This document shows positions 44,421 through 53,439 of a stretch of DNA of 64,000 bases, in pieces. Both the position numbers and the translations under genes were made by a program. Positions within the stretch are counted from its first letter, which is position 1, and each line of letters opens with the position of its first letter. Source of the DNA: Dyadobacter luticola. GTDB lineage: Bacteria; Bacteroidota; Bacteroidia; Cytophagales; Spirosomataceae. The DNA lies in the NCBI RefSeq assembly GCF_005860805.1, contig NZ_VCEJ01000002.1:1534375-1598374 (forward strand), written 5' to 3'. Under the pieces are notes generated by a model, which had not been told where the DNA came from, did not search any database, and saw only the letters and a list, made by a program, of their open reading frames with translations.

Positions 44421-44727
44421 ATTATTGATGGCTAGATGAGTCGGGACGTGCCCGGTAACGTTTTTATTTCGGAAGGCGGGGCAAAAATCATACCGCTATG
44501 TTTCTGGCGGTTATAAAATGAAGCTAACCCTGAGCGGTATAGGTGAGGGAATTTTCAGGGCCGCGGAAGAAAGGCGGGCACGTATTTTTCGAAAATTTTA
44601 AATATTACCGAAACACTTGTTATAATTTTTGGAAACAAACTCGTTACAACTACATTTGTCAAAATGCCATCCCGCTGACGGAGGTAATTATTGCGTTGAC
44701 GAAAGGATAAGAAACTAATAGAGACCA
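44421..44727. other. Divergent intergenic region upstream of susC
   Basis: About 300 bases without a gene. The right part holds a perfect promoter for the plus-strand gene (44628-44658). The left part has an inverted repeat ATACCGCT / AGCGGTAT (about 44491 and 44531) that could form a leader hairpin or operator for susC. No TAnnTTTG box was found for susC itself. Confidence 0.4.
44628..44658 (+). promoter_or_regulatory. Bacteroidota promoter, TTTG-N19-TACATTTG
   Basis: TTTG at 44628-44631 and TACATTTG at 44651-44658 are separated by exactly 19 bases, the consensus spacing of the housekeeping promoter in Bacteroidota. The start of the following gene lies 68 bases downstream. Confidence 0.75.
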
Positions 44728-45122
44728 TGCGCCAGGAACAACTGCTTACTGCCGATTATATTGATTCTCAGATAGGAAATATAATTGAATACTACATCAG
44801 GTGGGAATTTGAAGAAGACCCTTTTTATGGAAAAGCCCGCATTAAAGGATTGGTAGACGGCGACGGCGGCGGCTTGAAAATCATTTGTGATGTGATAGAA
44901 GGAAGCGACCTGGAACTAGCCTACGAGCAGGAAGAAGTGTTCATGCTATCGGATAACCACCCGCTTTACGCCGGGGGCTGGCCGGAGATATATTCAGCAA
45001 ACTGGGTAAGTACCGACGGTAAAAAGAAGAAACAGATCTTCATCGCGCCGCCCAATGAAAACGCCAAGGAATTTGCCATTTCCCAGACCAACAGCAAAGT
45101 CATTGTAAAGAGAATCCTATAA
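44727..45122 (+). CDS. Hypothetical protein behind a consensus promoter
   Basis: A 131-residue cytoplasmic protein I do not recognise. It is acidic in the first two thirds (IRWEFEEDPFYGKARIKG, EGSDLELAYEQEEV) and ends in a basic tail (KVIVKRIL). There is no signal peptide or membrane helix. It forms a single-gene transcript from a perfect promoter to a strong terminator at 45124-45171, so it is very probably expressed. Nothing links it to the neighbouring SusC or protease. Confidence 0.72.
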   Translation: MRQEQLLTADYIDSQIGNIIEYYIRWEFEEDPFYGKARIKGLVDGDGGGLKIICDVIEGSDLELAYEQEEVFMLSDNHPLYAGGWPEIYSANWVSTDGKKKKQIFIAPPNENAKEFAISQTNSKVIVKRIL

Positions 45123-45123
45123 G

Positions 45124-45171
45124 AAAATCCGTTTGGTTTAACTGATCTCAGCTACCCCAAACGGATTTTTT
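45124..45171. terminator. Bidirectional rho-independent terminator
   Basis: AAAATCCGTTTGG (45124-45136) pairs with CCAAACGGATTTT (45157-45169), followed by more T. It serves the plus-strand hypothetical gene and, through the A-rich left flank, the convergent protease gene. Confidence 0.88.
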
Positions 45172-45183
45172 ATGCCCTTTCCG

Positions 45184-47325
45184 CTAATTTTTGACGATCT
45201 TTTTCGTCAATACCCGGTCTTCGAATTCGGCTTTCACAATGTAAAGCCCTGACGGATAAAGCGTCAGGTCAAAGTCGTAAACATTGGTACTTACCTCTCC
45301 CCTTATCACAGTTTCTGCTACTTTCTGACCTTTCGCATTATAAATTCCTACGGATCTTAATGTAGAAGGATGGGGATAAAATTGTACAGAAACAGGGCCG
45401 TTTGTAGGATTAGGCGACACCAGGAAGCCTGCTTCTTTCAAATTCGGGTTGATGGTGACCGTCCGGACGTTAATGTCATCTAGGAAAATGTTGTTTTCAT
45501 TTCCATTGGTATTCAGGAAAGCGACCAGCACTTCGCCCTGCCCGATGTAGCTGCTGATATTAATTTCTTCCCTGCGCCATTCCGTGGCTGTCGGCGTAAA
45601 TGCTACCCGCGTGGCAGCGGTGCGAGTGATCAAAGTCGAGCCCCATTTTTTGTAAACGCTCTGGTACGTTTTGCCGCAATCGGTGCTGATAAGCACCTGC
45701 AAGGTATCCCAAGCATTGCCCTGCAAATTGGCGCTGCTGTACGTTGCCGCCGCTATCTGGAATGATACAAAGGCAGAATCCGTCCCCTCAATGGTGACCG
45801 TCGGCAGCCTCAGGTAATCCCGCTGCCCCACCGATTCATTGTCAAAGTTGCCAATCTTAACGGAGGCGCTGCCGGTTTTGGCCGCTAATGTGGTTTTTTC
45901 CCAGGTTGCGCCGCCGTCTTCATTGACTATATCCCAGCCTTGCGGCGGAAACAATCCTTCAAAACTTTCTGTCAGCGGCGCTTCGAACGGTTCATAATAA
46001 ATGAAATCGAGCGCAAGCGCATCATTGGAAGTATCTTCATCAGCCGCACCGTTCGGATTGGTGGTATAAATGCTCAGCACGTGGTTACCCTGGGCAGCAG
46101 TCAATGCGGGTAATGTTACCGTGGTTTCGGCATAAGTTACCAGCGAGCCAGTCCAGGTGTAGTTCTGGACGGTACCATTATCAATTACCGCGTGGATGAT
46201 CACGGAAGTCAACGTTTCTTTTCCTTTATTAACCAGCCTGACGCTCGGCGTGAATGTCGGTCCGCAGATCCTTTGATCCGGCTGCAAAATGCTTTTCAGT
46301 GATGCATCCTTGTTTTTCACATCCACCGGTACGCAACCATTGGAAAAGCTTAGCAGCGAACGATAGGTGGTAAATGCTTCTTCCATCCGCGCCACCTGCT
46401 GCTTGGTAAACATCGAAAGACAGCCATCGGGCGTGTAATCCATATAATTCTGATACATGATACCCGGCGCAGACGGCGTGCAGTTGTCAGTGACGATGCC
46501 TGTGCGGCAAATGCTGGTACTGTTAGCCTGGTTGGGGGTATCGTCCACCTGGTCGGTACCCGAGCAGGAACCATTGTCGTCGCCCCAGATATGGAAAAGG
46601 TTGAAGTAATGTCCCAGTTCGTGCGTCAAAGTTTTGCCCTGGTTGTAGCTGGTTGCGCTTCCGTCGGGCAAGCTGGCGTAATCTATCGCGACGCCCTGCT
46701 CATTTTTCACACCATCATCGGGAAAAGTGGCATAACCCAATGTTCCGCCGGATAAATCGCAAATCCAGACATTAAGATACTTATCCGTATCCCAGGCATC
46801 TGCCCCGCCGGACTCGGCATGTTTTACAAGATTGGTGGTATAATCAAATGTATTTCTGGTGGTCGTATACCTGACAATTCCGGTAGAAGGTGCATCCTGG
46901 GGCGTTCTTTGAGCAAGACAAAACTGAATGCCTGTTTGCCCAAACAAAGATTTAAAATGAGCGGGAATCTGAGACGCATTTGCATTGGTCCCTGCGTAAT
47001 CCTTATTAATGGTATCCAGCTGGGCCTGGATCTGCGCGTCGGTTACCAGCGACTGTCGGCTCATAACAATGTGGAAAACAACCGGTATCGTAACCAGGCC
47101 TGTCGTGCGAAAAGATTTCCCGGACTTCACCCGGTCCGCGATCGCCTGTTTCAGTTTCAGCTCGCGCTGATCGAACATGATTTTTAATATCGGCTGCCGC
47201 GAAAATCTTTGATTCAGCAAGTCCATCGTTCCGCATTTGTCCTGCGCAGCCAATCGGGGCGATTGTAAAACGAGTACTGAAAGGAGAAGGAAGGAAAGTA
47301 TAAATTGAGGTATAGTGTACCGCAT
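45184..47325 (-). CDS. Secreted M43 metalloprotease with type IX secretion sorting domain
   Basis: A 713-residue exported protease. A signal peptide (ends near RLAAQ) is followed by a pappalysin-like catalytic domain with the zinc motif HELGHYFNLFH (H235, E236, H239, H245) and a Met-turn NYMDYTPDGCLSMF. Beta-sandwich domains follow, and the last ~80 residues form a T9SS type A sorting domain (VSPNPTNGPVSVQF ... GLYIVKAEFEDRVLTKKIV). It is therefore secreted across the outer membrane and attached or released at the surface. The ATG at 47325 is chosen over an upstream one because it gives the signal peptide start. Confidence 0.93.
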   Translation of the reverse strand: MRYTIPQFILSFLLLSVLVLQSPRLAAQDKCGTMDLLNQRFSRQPILKIMFDQRELKLKQAIADRVKSGKSFRTTGLVTIPVVFHIVMSRQSLVTDAQIQAQLDTINKDYAGTNANASQIPAHFKSLFGQTGIQFCLAQRTPQDAPSTGIVRYTTTRNTFDYTTNLVKHAESGGADAWDTDKYLNVWICDLSGGTLGYATFPDDGVKNEQGVAIDYASLPDGSATSYNQGKTLTHELGHYFNLFHIWGDDNGSCSGTDQVDDTPNQANSTSICRTGIVTDNCTPSAPGIMYQNYMDYTPDGCLSMFTKQQVARMEEAFTTYRSLLSFSNGCVPVDVKNKDASLKSILQPDQRICGPTFTPSVRLVNKGKETLTSVIIHAVIDNGTVQNYTWTGSLVTYAETTVTLPALTAAQGNHVLSIYTTNPNGAADEDTSNDALALDFIYYEPFEAPLTESFEGLFPPQGWDIVNEDGGATWEKTTLAAKTGSASVKIGNFDNESVGQRDYLRLPTVTIEGTDSAFVSFQIAAATYSSANLQGNAWDTLQVLISTDCGKTYQSVYKKWGSTLITRTAATRVAFTPTATEWRREEINISSYIGQGEVLVAFLNTNGNENNIFLDDINVRTVTINPNLKEAGFLVSPNPTNGPVSVQFYPHPSTLRSVGIYNAKGQKVAETVIRGEVSTNVYDFDLTLYPSGLYIVKAEFEDRVLTKKIVKN

Positions 47326-47419
47326 TAGATTTGAACAAACAAATTGTAAAAACACTTTGACTAGTTTGTGATGGTGTTGAGGGATTACTGTGTACTACGT
47401 AAAAAAAATGCCAAGTGAT

Positions 47420-47432
47420 GCGAATTGTTCGC
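47420..47432. repeat. Inverted repeat upstream of dinB
   Basis: GCGAATTGTTCGC has five-base arms around a three-base centre, 54 bases before dinB. It loosely resembles SOS-type CGAA...TTCG boxes but is shorter, so a LexA role is only a guess. Confidence 0.35.
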
Positions 47433-47486
47433 GATTTAATTTGTTTTTAACGCGCGTACTGCATTCACAAGATCCGTACCCAATCT

Positions 47487-48590
47487 ATGCCACCGAGCCA
47501 GCGAAAAATCATACATATCGACATGGACGCATTCTATGCGTCGGTGGAGCAGCGTGATTTTCCGGAATATCGCGGAAAGCCACTGGCAGTAGGCGGCTCT
47601 CCCACCGGTCGCGGCGTGGTGGCGACGGCCAGCTACGAGGCGAGAAAATTCGGGGTAAGATCGGCCATGCCGTCGCGTCAGGCTATTAATTTATGCCCCA
47701 ACATCATTTTCGTCCATCCCCGGTTTGAGGTTTATAAATCCGTTTCGAGAAGTATTCGCGAGATATTTTCCAGATATACAGATTTAATCGAGCCGCTTTC
47801 GCTGGACGAGGCTTACCTGGATGTTTCGGAAGATAAATTGCAGATCGGTTCTGCGATGGAAATTGCCCGGCGCATTAAAAAGGAGATTTCAGACGAGCTG
47901 CACCTTACCGCCTCGGCGGGTGTTTCGGTCAATAAATTTGTCGCTAAAATCGCTTCCGACCTCGATAAACCAAACGGGCTGACATTCATCGGGCCTTCAA
48001 AGATCGAGCGGTTTATGGATAACCTGCCGGTGGAGAAATTTCATGGCGTGGGAAAAGTGACCGCGGATAAGATGAAGGGTATGCAGCTTTTTACCGGGGC
48101 TGATTTAAAAAAATTATCCGAAGAAGAACTGGTCAAGCATTTCGGAAAAACCGGACACTTCTACTACCAAATCGTGCGGGGTATCGATGACCGTGAGGTA
48201 CAAACGCACCGGGAAACCAAGTCGCTGGGCGCAGAGGATACTTTTACGTATGACCTCACGAAGCCCGAAGAAATGTACAAGGAGCTTGATCGGATCGGGG
48301 TAGTCGTTTTTAACCGGCTTCAAAAAAACCAGCTCAAAGGCAGGACAGTCACATTGAAAGTGAAGTTCAGCGATTTTACCCAGATCACCCGAAACCATTC
48401 GTTTCTCACGCCTACCAACGATCTGGATACGATTACCGACACCGCGAAAATGCTGCTGGATAAGGTTGAAATGCATGAAAAGCCGGTGCGCCTGCTTGGT
48501 ATTTCGCTTTCCAATTTTCAGGAGCCGGAAAACAAATCGAAGAAACCCCGTAACCCGGAGCAGCTCGAATTGTTTCCCGAATTCTTATAA
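47487..48590 (+). CDS. dinB: DNA polymerase IV
   Basis: A 367-residue Y-family polymerase with IIHIDMDAFYASVEQRDFPE at the start, the catalytic block PLSLDEAYLDVS, the helix-hairpin-helix NLPVEKFHGVGKVTADKM and a C-terminal little-finger domain. It ends with the region EQLELFPEF, which resembles a beta-clamp binding peptide (LELF). It copies past damaged bases and is usually damage-inducible. The stop overlaps the convergent DACNV gene by six bases. Confidence 0.95.
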   Translation: MPPSQRKIIHIDMDAFYASVEQRDFPEYRGKPLAVGGSPTGRGVVATASYEARKFGVRSAMPSRQAINLCPNIIFVHPRFEVYKSVSRSIREIFSRYTDLIEPLSLDEAYLDVSEDKLQIGSAMEIARRIKKEISDELHLTASAGVSVNKFVAKIASDLDKPNGLTFIGPSKIERFMDNLPVEKFHGVGKVTADKMKGMQLFTGADLKKLSEEELVKHFGKTGHFYYQIVRGIDDREVQTHRETKSLGAEDTFTYDLTKPEEMYKELDRIGVVVFNRLQKNQLKGRTVTLKVKFSDFTQITRNHSFLTPTNDLDTITDTAKMLLDKVEMHEKPVRLLGISLSNFQEPENKSKKPRNPEQLELFPEFL

Positions 48591-49766
48591 AAGCAATGTA
48601 TCTACCCTGAAAGCCAGCACCTTATTTTCGCATCCAGACCAGGAAAAAATCGTAAAACGTCCGTCCTGGGAAGCCACGAGCGCAATCGAATCCCGCTGAT
48701 CGTAGACAAATTGGGCCGCTGATAAATGTCTTGTCCCGCCGTTTTGCACCGGATGAATGACCTGCGGCGAGTTACCGATCACGGGCTCGCTGACAATCAT
48801 TTCTTCCACCGGCGAGCCTTCTGCCGCGCGGCCGATTTTCGCCCCGAAAGCCAGTAACTCATAACTATCATTAATAATGGTAGCGCCGTCGACGGCCGTG
48901 AGACCGGCCAGGTTGCTGATGGCCGAACTGAACTGATTTTGCCAGGTAATCGGGTTGGGGTCTTCGAGGTAACGTTTATTCAATATAGCCAGCTCCGAAA
49001 AAGCGGGCTGCACGTGATAAGTAATCGGATGAATGATGGATTTGCGCCAATTTTCCTTGCCTTTTGGCACCACCAGCAAAATACCGCCACGCTCGTGGCT
49101 GCGCATAGAAACCGAAAGCTGGACGAGCAGGTTCGGCGCGTCATTCCAGAGCGTGGTCGAGTTGAACCCGATCATGGAATTAATCACAGAAGGACAATCG
49201 CGGACTTTTCCGCTTTGTTCATTCACAATTTTGACCTGGTCACCTTTCAATACGGCCACATTCACAAACTTCCCGAAACCTTCTACGCGGCGGTGTTTGA
49301 CTACGAGCATACCCGGTTCAATCACTTCCAAAACAAAGCACAACCCCGGAATCACGCGCGTGGTGCCCCATATCCGCAATTCTCCGTCTTCCAGCCAAAC
49401 CCCCAAATGTATCCCCGACCGTTCGACCGCGGGGGCCAGCTTGGTAAGTACATTGGCGGTAAGCGATAATTTTTCGGCAAATATCAGGGGATGCTCGGCG
49501 GCTTCGGGCGGAAGGTAGGCAATGGAAACTTTGGGCGACCTCCCCTCTTCACGGCGCAAGCTGGCCCAGAAGGTGGTATCAATGATCGTTTCGATGGTAT
49601 GGGCGTCGGGCCGGGGCGCGAGTTCCTGCTCATAATATTTACTCACCGAAACATGGTGGCGGTCGAAATGCGCTGCTACCTGCGCAGCAACAGAACGAGC
49701 TGCCTTATAAGTGGTTACCGGAACTTTATCCCCGGTGTTGATTGTAAAATTGGGGGTGTTGGTCAT
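48585..49766 (-). CDS. DACNV-type protein with diadenylate-cyclase-like C-terminal domain
   Basis: A 393-residue soluble protein. The C-terminal ~120 residues resemble a DisA/DAC nucleotide cyclase: the DGA motif (293-295 in AVDGATIINDSYELLAFGAKI) and GGTRHLSAAQFV, where the canonical RHR is RHL (346-348). The N-terminal part fits the DACNV putative sensor domain that accompanies such cyclases. If active, it would make c-di-AMP. The ATG at 49766 is chosen because a -7 box overlaps the longer TTG start at 49778; the leader would be only a few bases. It is convergent with dinB. Confidence 0.78.
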   Translation of the reverse strand: MTNTPNFTINTGDKVPVTTYKAARSVAAQVAAHFDRHHVSVSKYYEQELAPRPDAHTIETIIDTTFWASLRREEGRSPKVSIAYLPPEAAEHPLIFAEKLSLTANVLTKLAPAVERSGIHLGVWLEDGELRIWGTTRVIPGLCFVLEVIEPGMLVVKHRRVEGFGKFVNVAVLKGDQVKIVNEQSGKVRDCPSVINSMIGFNSTTLWNDAPNLLVQLSVSMRSHERGGILLVVPKGKENWRKSIIHPITYHVQPAFSELAILNKRYLEDPNPITWQNQFSSAISNLAGLTAVDGATIINDSYELLAFGAKIGRAAEGSPVEEMIVSEPVIGNSPQVIHPVQNGGTRHLSAAQFVYDQRDSIALVASQDGRFTIFSWSGCENKVLAFRVDTLLL

Positions 49767-49775
49767 GCGGGATTT

Positions 49776-49804
49776 CAAATTTAGGAACTGGTAGGATCAG
49801 CAAA
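49776..49804 (-). promoter_or_regulatory. Promoter of the DACNV gene, near-leaderless
   Basis: TAAATTTG (49783-49776) matches the -7 box and TTTG (49804-49801) lies 17 bases upstream, two bases short of the usual 19. The ATG begins only nine bases after the -7 box, implying a very short or absent 5' leader. Confidence 0.6.
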
Positions 49805-50521
49805 ACCGCGCTCGGAATTTACCGGTTCAAGTCAGGAACAAATGGCAGCGGCAAAAAGTTGGGCTTTGGATAAGCATTTGTCAGACTAATATCCAGCTTT
49901 GAAAAGGTTGAGTATTTTTTTTCACACATTCAAAAAATCCTTTACCCAAAATGTATGTTTTTACCGCTGAAAATGAAATGCTTGACCAATTACATGCGGG
50001 CCATAATTTCATCGGGAGTAAAATTTATTGAAAGTTTTTGCAACCTTTCCGAAAGAGAGCGGTTCATTCAAAACAAAGCCGGTAAATAACAGTCATCAAC
50101 GTTTACTAAAAATCTTGAAGGAAATGCCCGATTTACTTAAAAATATACCTGTAATGCAACAAACTCGTTATTGTTCAGGTATACAAATTAAAACAGGTAA
50201 TAATGAAATTAATCTTTTGGAAAATACAGAAAAACATTGCCCAAATGATTACTAAGAGCGTGAGCTCCTGAATTTTAATCTCAATCCTTCCCTTCTCTTC
50301 ATCCTTTTAAAATGATTTCCGGCACGCACAAAACCGGCTTCATTTCTTTTGTCAAAAAAATAAATCAAAGTGTCTGAGTCGTTGAACGTATAGCGTTTTT
50401 GTTGCAACGAACATTGTGTGATTTAAGTGGTTCAATTATTTATAAATCGGCAGAAGTGACTGCCATGAAAAAATATAGCTATCGAAAACACTATATACTC
50501 TACACTAAAACTGTATGATTA
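49805..50521. other. AT-rich intergenic region before the glycan cluster
   Basis: About 700 bases, more AT-rich than the surroundings. One weak reading frame is described separately (50028-50255). I saw no RNA gene, clear terminator or full promoter; a small inverted repeat GTTGCAAC lies near 50400. Confidence 0.45.
50028..50255 (+). CDS. Doubtful short reading frame
   Basis: A 75-residue frame from a TTG start with GGGAG 11 bases upstream. The product is Lys/Asn-rich, has no hydrophobic core and matches nothing I know. It may be a relict or chance frame in AT-rich DNA. Confidence 0.2.
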   Translation: MKVFATFPKESGSFKTKPVNNSHQRLLKILKEMPDLLKNIPVMQQTRYCSGIQIKTGNNEINLLENTEKHCPNDY

Positions 50522-51505
50522 ATGAAAAGCATCTCCGTAGTTATTCCGAATTTTAACGGAAAGCATTTGTTCGAAAAGTATTTTGAGAGCAACTATAAGA
50601 TTCTAAAAAGGCTTGGCCACGAGGTTCAGATTATTGTCGTAGATGATGCCTCGACAGATGATTCGGTCAGCTATCTGGAAGAACATTATGGTAACGAAAT
50701 TACCATCATCCGCAAGGAAAAAAATTCGGGATTTGCGCATACCTGCAACCTGGGGATCAAGAAGGCGTCCAATGATCTGATCTTCCTTTTAAACACAGAC
50801 GTTACGCTGGAAGAAGGTTATTTTGAAAAGCTTTACAAGTACTTCGAACTGGAAGATACCTTCGGCGTCATGGGACGTATCATCGGGATGGAAGACGACA
50901 ACATTCTGGATGCAGCCCGCTCTCCGAAAATTCTGGGACGCAAAATCAAACCCAGCAATTTCTTCTACTTACAGGATTCCGACAGCCTCACCCCTACTTT
51001 TTATCTTTCGGGAGCAATTGCGCTGATGGATACCCGGAAGCTGAAAGCCATCAATGGGTTCAACGAAATGTTTAATCCCTATTACGGTGAGGATCAGGAA
51101 ATGTCCATCCGCGCGTGGAGACTGGGCTGGAAATGCTACTACGAGCACAATGCCGTTTGCCGTCACGAGGTTTCGGCCAGCACAAAAGGCCATAAAGACA
51201 ACTACTCGATCAAAAGAATTTATTTCCGCAACCGCTACTACATGCATCATTTGCACCTTCACGGCGCGGATTTGAACCTGTACCATTTGCAGGTGATTTT
51301 GAGTGACGTGTTGCCAAGTATCCTGACATTTCAGTTCTACAAAGCGCAGGCGTATATTGACTTCCTGAAAAATATGAACGAGCTGAAAGTGAAAAAGACC
51401 GCTTTCAGACGTCAGATGCGGTTCTACAAATCGAACATCGGCATCAACGACATTATCGAGAATATGCAGCTGATGCTGAAATACAAGCAGGTTGTTAAAT
51501 TATAG
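50522..51505 (+). CDS. Family 2 glycosyltransferase
   Basis: A 327-residue GT-A fold enzyme: SVVIPNFNGKHL at the start, VVDDASTDDSV for nucleotide binding, the metal-binding LLNTDVTLEEGYF and a GEDQEMSIRAWRLGWKC block late in the domain. The C-terminal ~80 residues are basic and may bind the membrane. It likely adds rhamnose or another deoxysugar to a surface glycan, as enzymes with this late block often do, but the sugar is not certain. First gene of the glycan cluster; a terminator separates it from the ABC exporter. Confidence 0.92.
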   Translation: MKSISVVIPNFNGKHLFEKYFESNYKILKRLGHEVQIIVVDDASTDDSVSYLEEHYGNEITIIRKEKNSGFAHTCNLGIKKASNDLIFLLNTDVTLEEGYFEKLYKYFELEDTFGVMGRIIGMEDDNILDAARSPKILGRKIKPSNFFYLQDSDSLTPTFYLSGAIALMDTRKLKAINGFNEMFNPYYGEDQEMSIRAWRLGWKCYYEHNAVCRHEVSASTKGHKDNYSIKRIYFRNRYYMHHLHLHGADLNLYHLQVILSDVLPSILTFQFYKAQAYIDFLKNMNELKVKKTAFRRQMRFYKSNIGINDIIENMQLMLKYKQVVKL

Positions 51506-51545
51506 CAGACATTCCAGCTATTAGCATTAATTTGCAGCTTTTTAC

Positions 51546-51580
51546 ACCGGAAATCCCTGATTTCCGGTATTTTACTTTTC
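51546..51580 (+). terminator. Rho-independent terminator after the first glycosyltransferase
   Basis: ACCGGAAATC (51546-51555) pairs with GATTTCCGGT (51559-51568) around a three-base loop, followed by a T-rich stretch. Confidence 0.75.
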
Positions 51581-51612
51581 AGGCATCTCCCCGTTGATGC
51601 CATTTCCGATAA

Positions 51613-53439
51613 ATGAAGACTTATTTCAGATTATTATCTTTTGCCCAACCGATTGCCAGATTCGCATTTCCCTACATCGTCTGCACAGTTCTGGGAGTCA
51701 TATTTAACACGCTGAACCTGGCATTATTAGTACCCCTGCTTAGTACCTTGTTCAGCAGCGCAAAAGAAGGGTCGCCACTTTTGGAACGCCCGGAAAGCTG
51801 GTGGGACCCCACCGGCATGCTCAACTACTACGCCCAGCAAGCCAACATTCACTACGGACCGCACGGCGCTTTGCAACTCGTCTGCGGCGTAATCGTACTT
51901 TCGGTATTGCTCTCCAATGTTTTCAAATATTTTTCCCAGCGCGTGATGGAAAACCTCCGCATTCACACGCTGCTGAACTTGCGGAAAACGGTTTTCAACA
52001 ATGTCATGAACCTGCACGTGGGCTATTTTAGCAACCAGCGGAAAGGTGATATTATCTCCAAAATTGCCTCGGACGTACAGGTAGTACAGTTTTCGGTGAC
52101 GGGCACATTGCAGGTCGTTTTTAAAGAACCGTTGCAGCTGATCGCTTACATTTTTGTGCTTTTCGCCACGTCTATCAAACTCACGCTTTTTGCGGTGCTG
52201 GTCATCCCGATTTCTGCATTTTTGATTTCCAAAATTGTAAAAAGACTTAAACAGCAAGCAGCGCAAGCGCAACATTTGTTCGGGCTGATGATCAGTTACC
52301 TGGACGAAGCATTATCGGGAATCAAGATCATCAAGTCCTTTAATGCGACAGATGATATAAAAGAGAAGTTTCACCAGGAAAACATCCGGTACTCAGAACT
52401 GGGCCGAAAAATGGCGAAACGCCAGCAGCTGGGCGGCCCGGTTTCAGAATTCTTGGGGGTTACTATGGTGGCGCTGATCGTTTTGTATGGCGGTTCTTTG
52501 ATTTTAGATAACCAATCGGACCTTACACCTGCCAAATTTGTGGGTTACATTGCCATTTTCTCACAGGTTATGCGGCCAGCCAAGGCGCTGACGGATTCTT
52601 TCAGCACCATTCACGCAGGTATTGCCGCCGGCGAGCGGGTTTTGGAATTGATTGATGAAAAGCCTGTGATCCAGGACAGTCCCGACGCAGTTGATGCGAA
52701 AGATTTCCAACATGCTATTGAATTGAACAATCTGTCGTTCTCCTATCCCGGCAGGCCGGTTTTGAAAGACATTAATCTGACTATTCCAAAAGGTAAAACA
52801 ATTGCATTAGTCGGTCCGTCGGGTGGCGGGAAATCGACATTGATGGATTTGATCCCGCGGTTTATCGAACCTGAAAAAGGCAGTGTGACGCTCGATGGGA
52901 CAGACATCCGGAAGCTGAAACAAGAATCGCTCTGGTCGCTGATCGGTGTGGTAAACCAGGAATCCATCCTTTTTAATGATACCATTTTCAAAAACATTGC
53001 TTTCGGCGTACCCGATGCAACGCTTGAACAGGTAGAAGCCGCCGCGCGCGTAGCCAACGCCCACGATTTTATCCTGCAAACCGAACATGGCTACGACAGC
53101 AACATTGGCGACCGCGGGATGAAACTTTCGGGTGGACAAAAACAGCGGATCTGTATCGCCCGCGCCGTACTCAAAAACCCGCCAATCATGTTGCTGGACG
53201 AAGCTACTTCCGCGTTGGATACCGAGTCGGAAAAGCTGGTGCAGGAAGCTTTGAATAACCTGATGCGGAACCGGACTTCGCTGGTCATCGCCCACCGGTT
53301 GAGCACCATCCAGAATGCTGATATGATTGTTGTTTTGGAAGACGGCGTGATCGTAGAGAAGGGAAATCACCAGCAACTGCTTGCCCATGAGGGACTTTAC
53401 CGGAGACTGGTGGACATGCAGCAGTTTACAGAGGCATAA
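51613..53439 (+). CDS. MsbA-like ABC exporter (fused permease and ATPase)
   Basis: A 608-residue half-transporter. Six membrane helices occupy residues ~15-335, and the ATPase (~360-600) has Walker A GPSGGGKST, signature LSGGQKQR, Walker B MLLDEATSALD and the H-loop IAHRLST. It works as a homodimer that flips lipids or lipid-linked glycans across the inner membrane. It directly precedes three glycosyltransferase genes (the next ATG follows its stop immediately), so a lipid-linked saccharide is the likely cargo. Confidence 0.93.
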   Translation: MKTYFRLLSFAQPIARFAFPYIVCTVLGVIFNTLNLALLVPLLSTLFSSAKEGSPLLERPESWWDPTGMLNYYAQQANIHYGPHGALQLVCGVIVLSVLLSNVFKYFSQRVMENLRIHTLLNLRKTVFNNVMNLHVGYFSNQRKGDIISKIASDVQVVQFSVTGTLQVVFKEPLQLIAYIFVLFATSIKLTLFAVLVIPISAFLISKIVKRLKQQAAQAQHLFGLMISYLDEALSGIKIIKSFNATDDIKEKFHQENIRYSELGRKMAKRQQLGGPVSEFLGVTMVALIVLYGGSLILDNQSDLTPAKFVGYIAIFSQVMRPAKALTDSFSTIHAGIAAGERVLELIDEKPVIQDSPDAVDAKDFQHAIELNNLSFSYPGRPVLKDINLTIPKGKTIALVGPSGGGKSTLMDLIPRFIEPEKGSVTLDGTDIRKLKQESLWSLIGVVNQESILFNDTIFKNIAFGVPDATLEQVEAAARVANAHDFILQTEHGYDSNIGDRGMKLSGGQKQRICIARAVLKNPPIMLLDEATSALDTESEKLVQEALNNLMRNRTSLVIAHRLSTIQNADMIVVLEDGVIVEKGNHQQLLAHEGLYRRLVDMQQFTEA

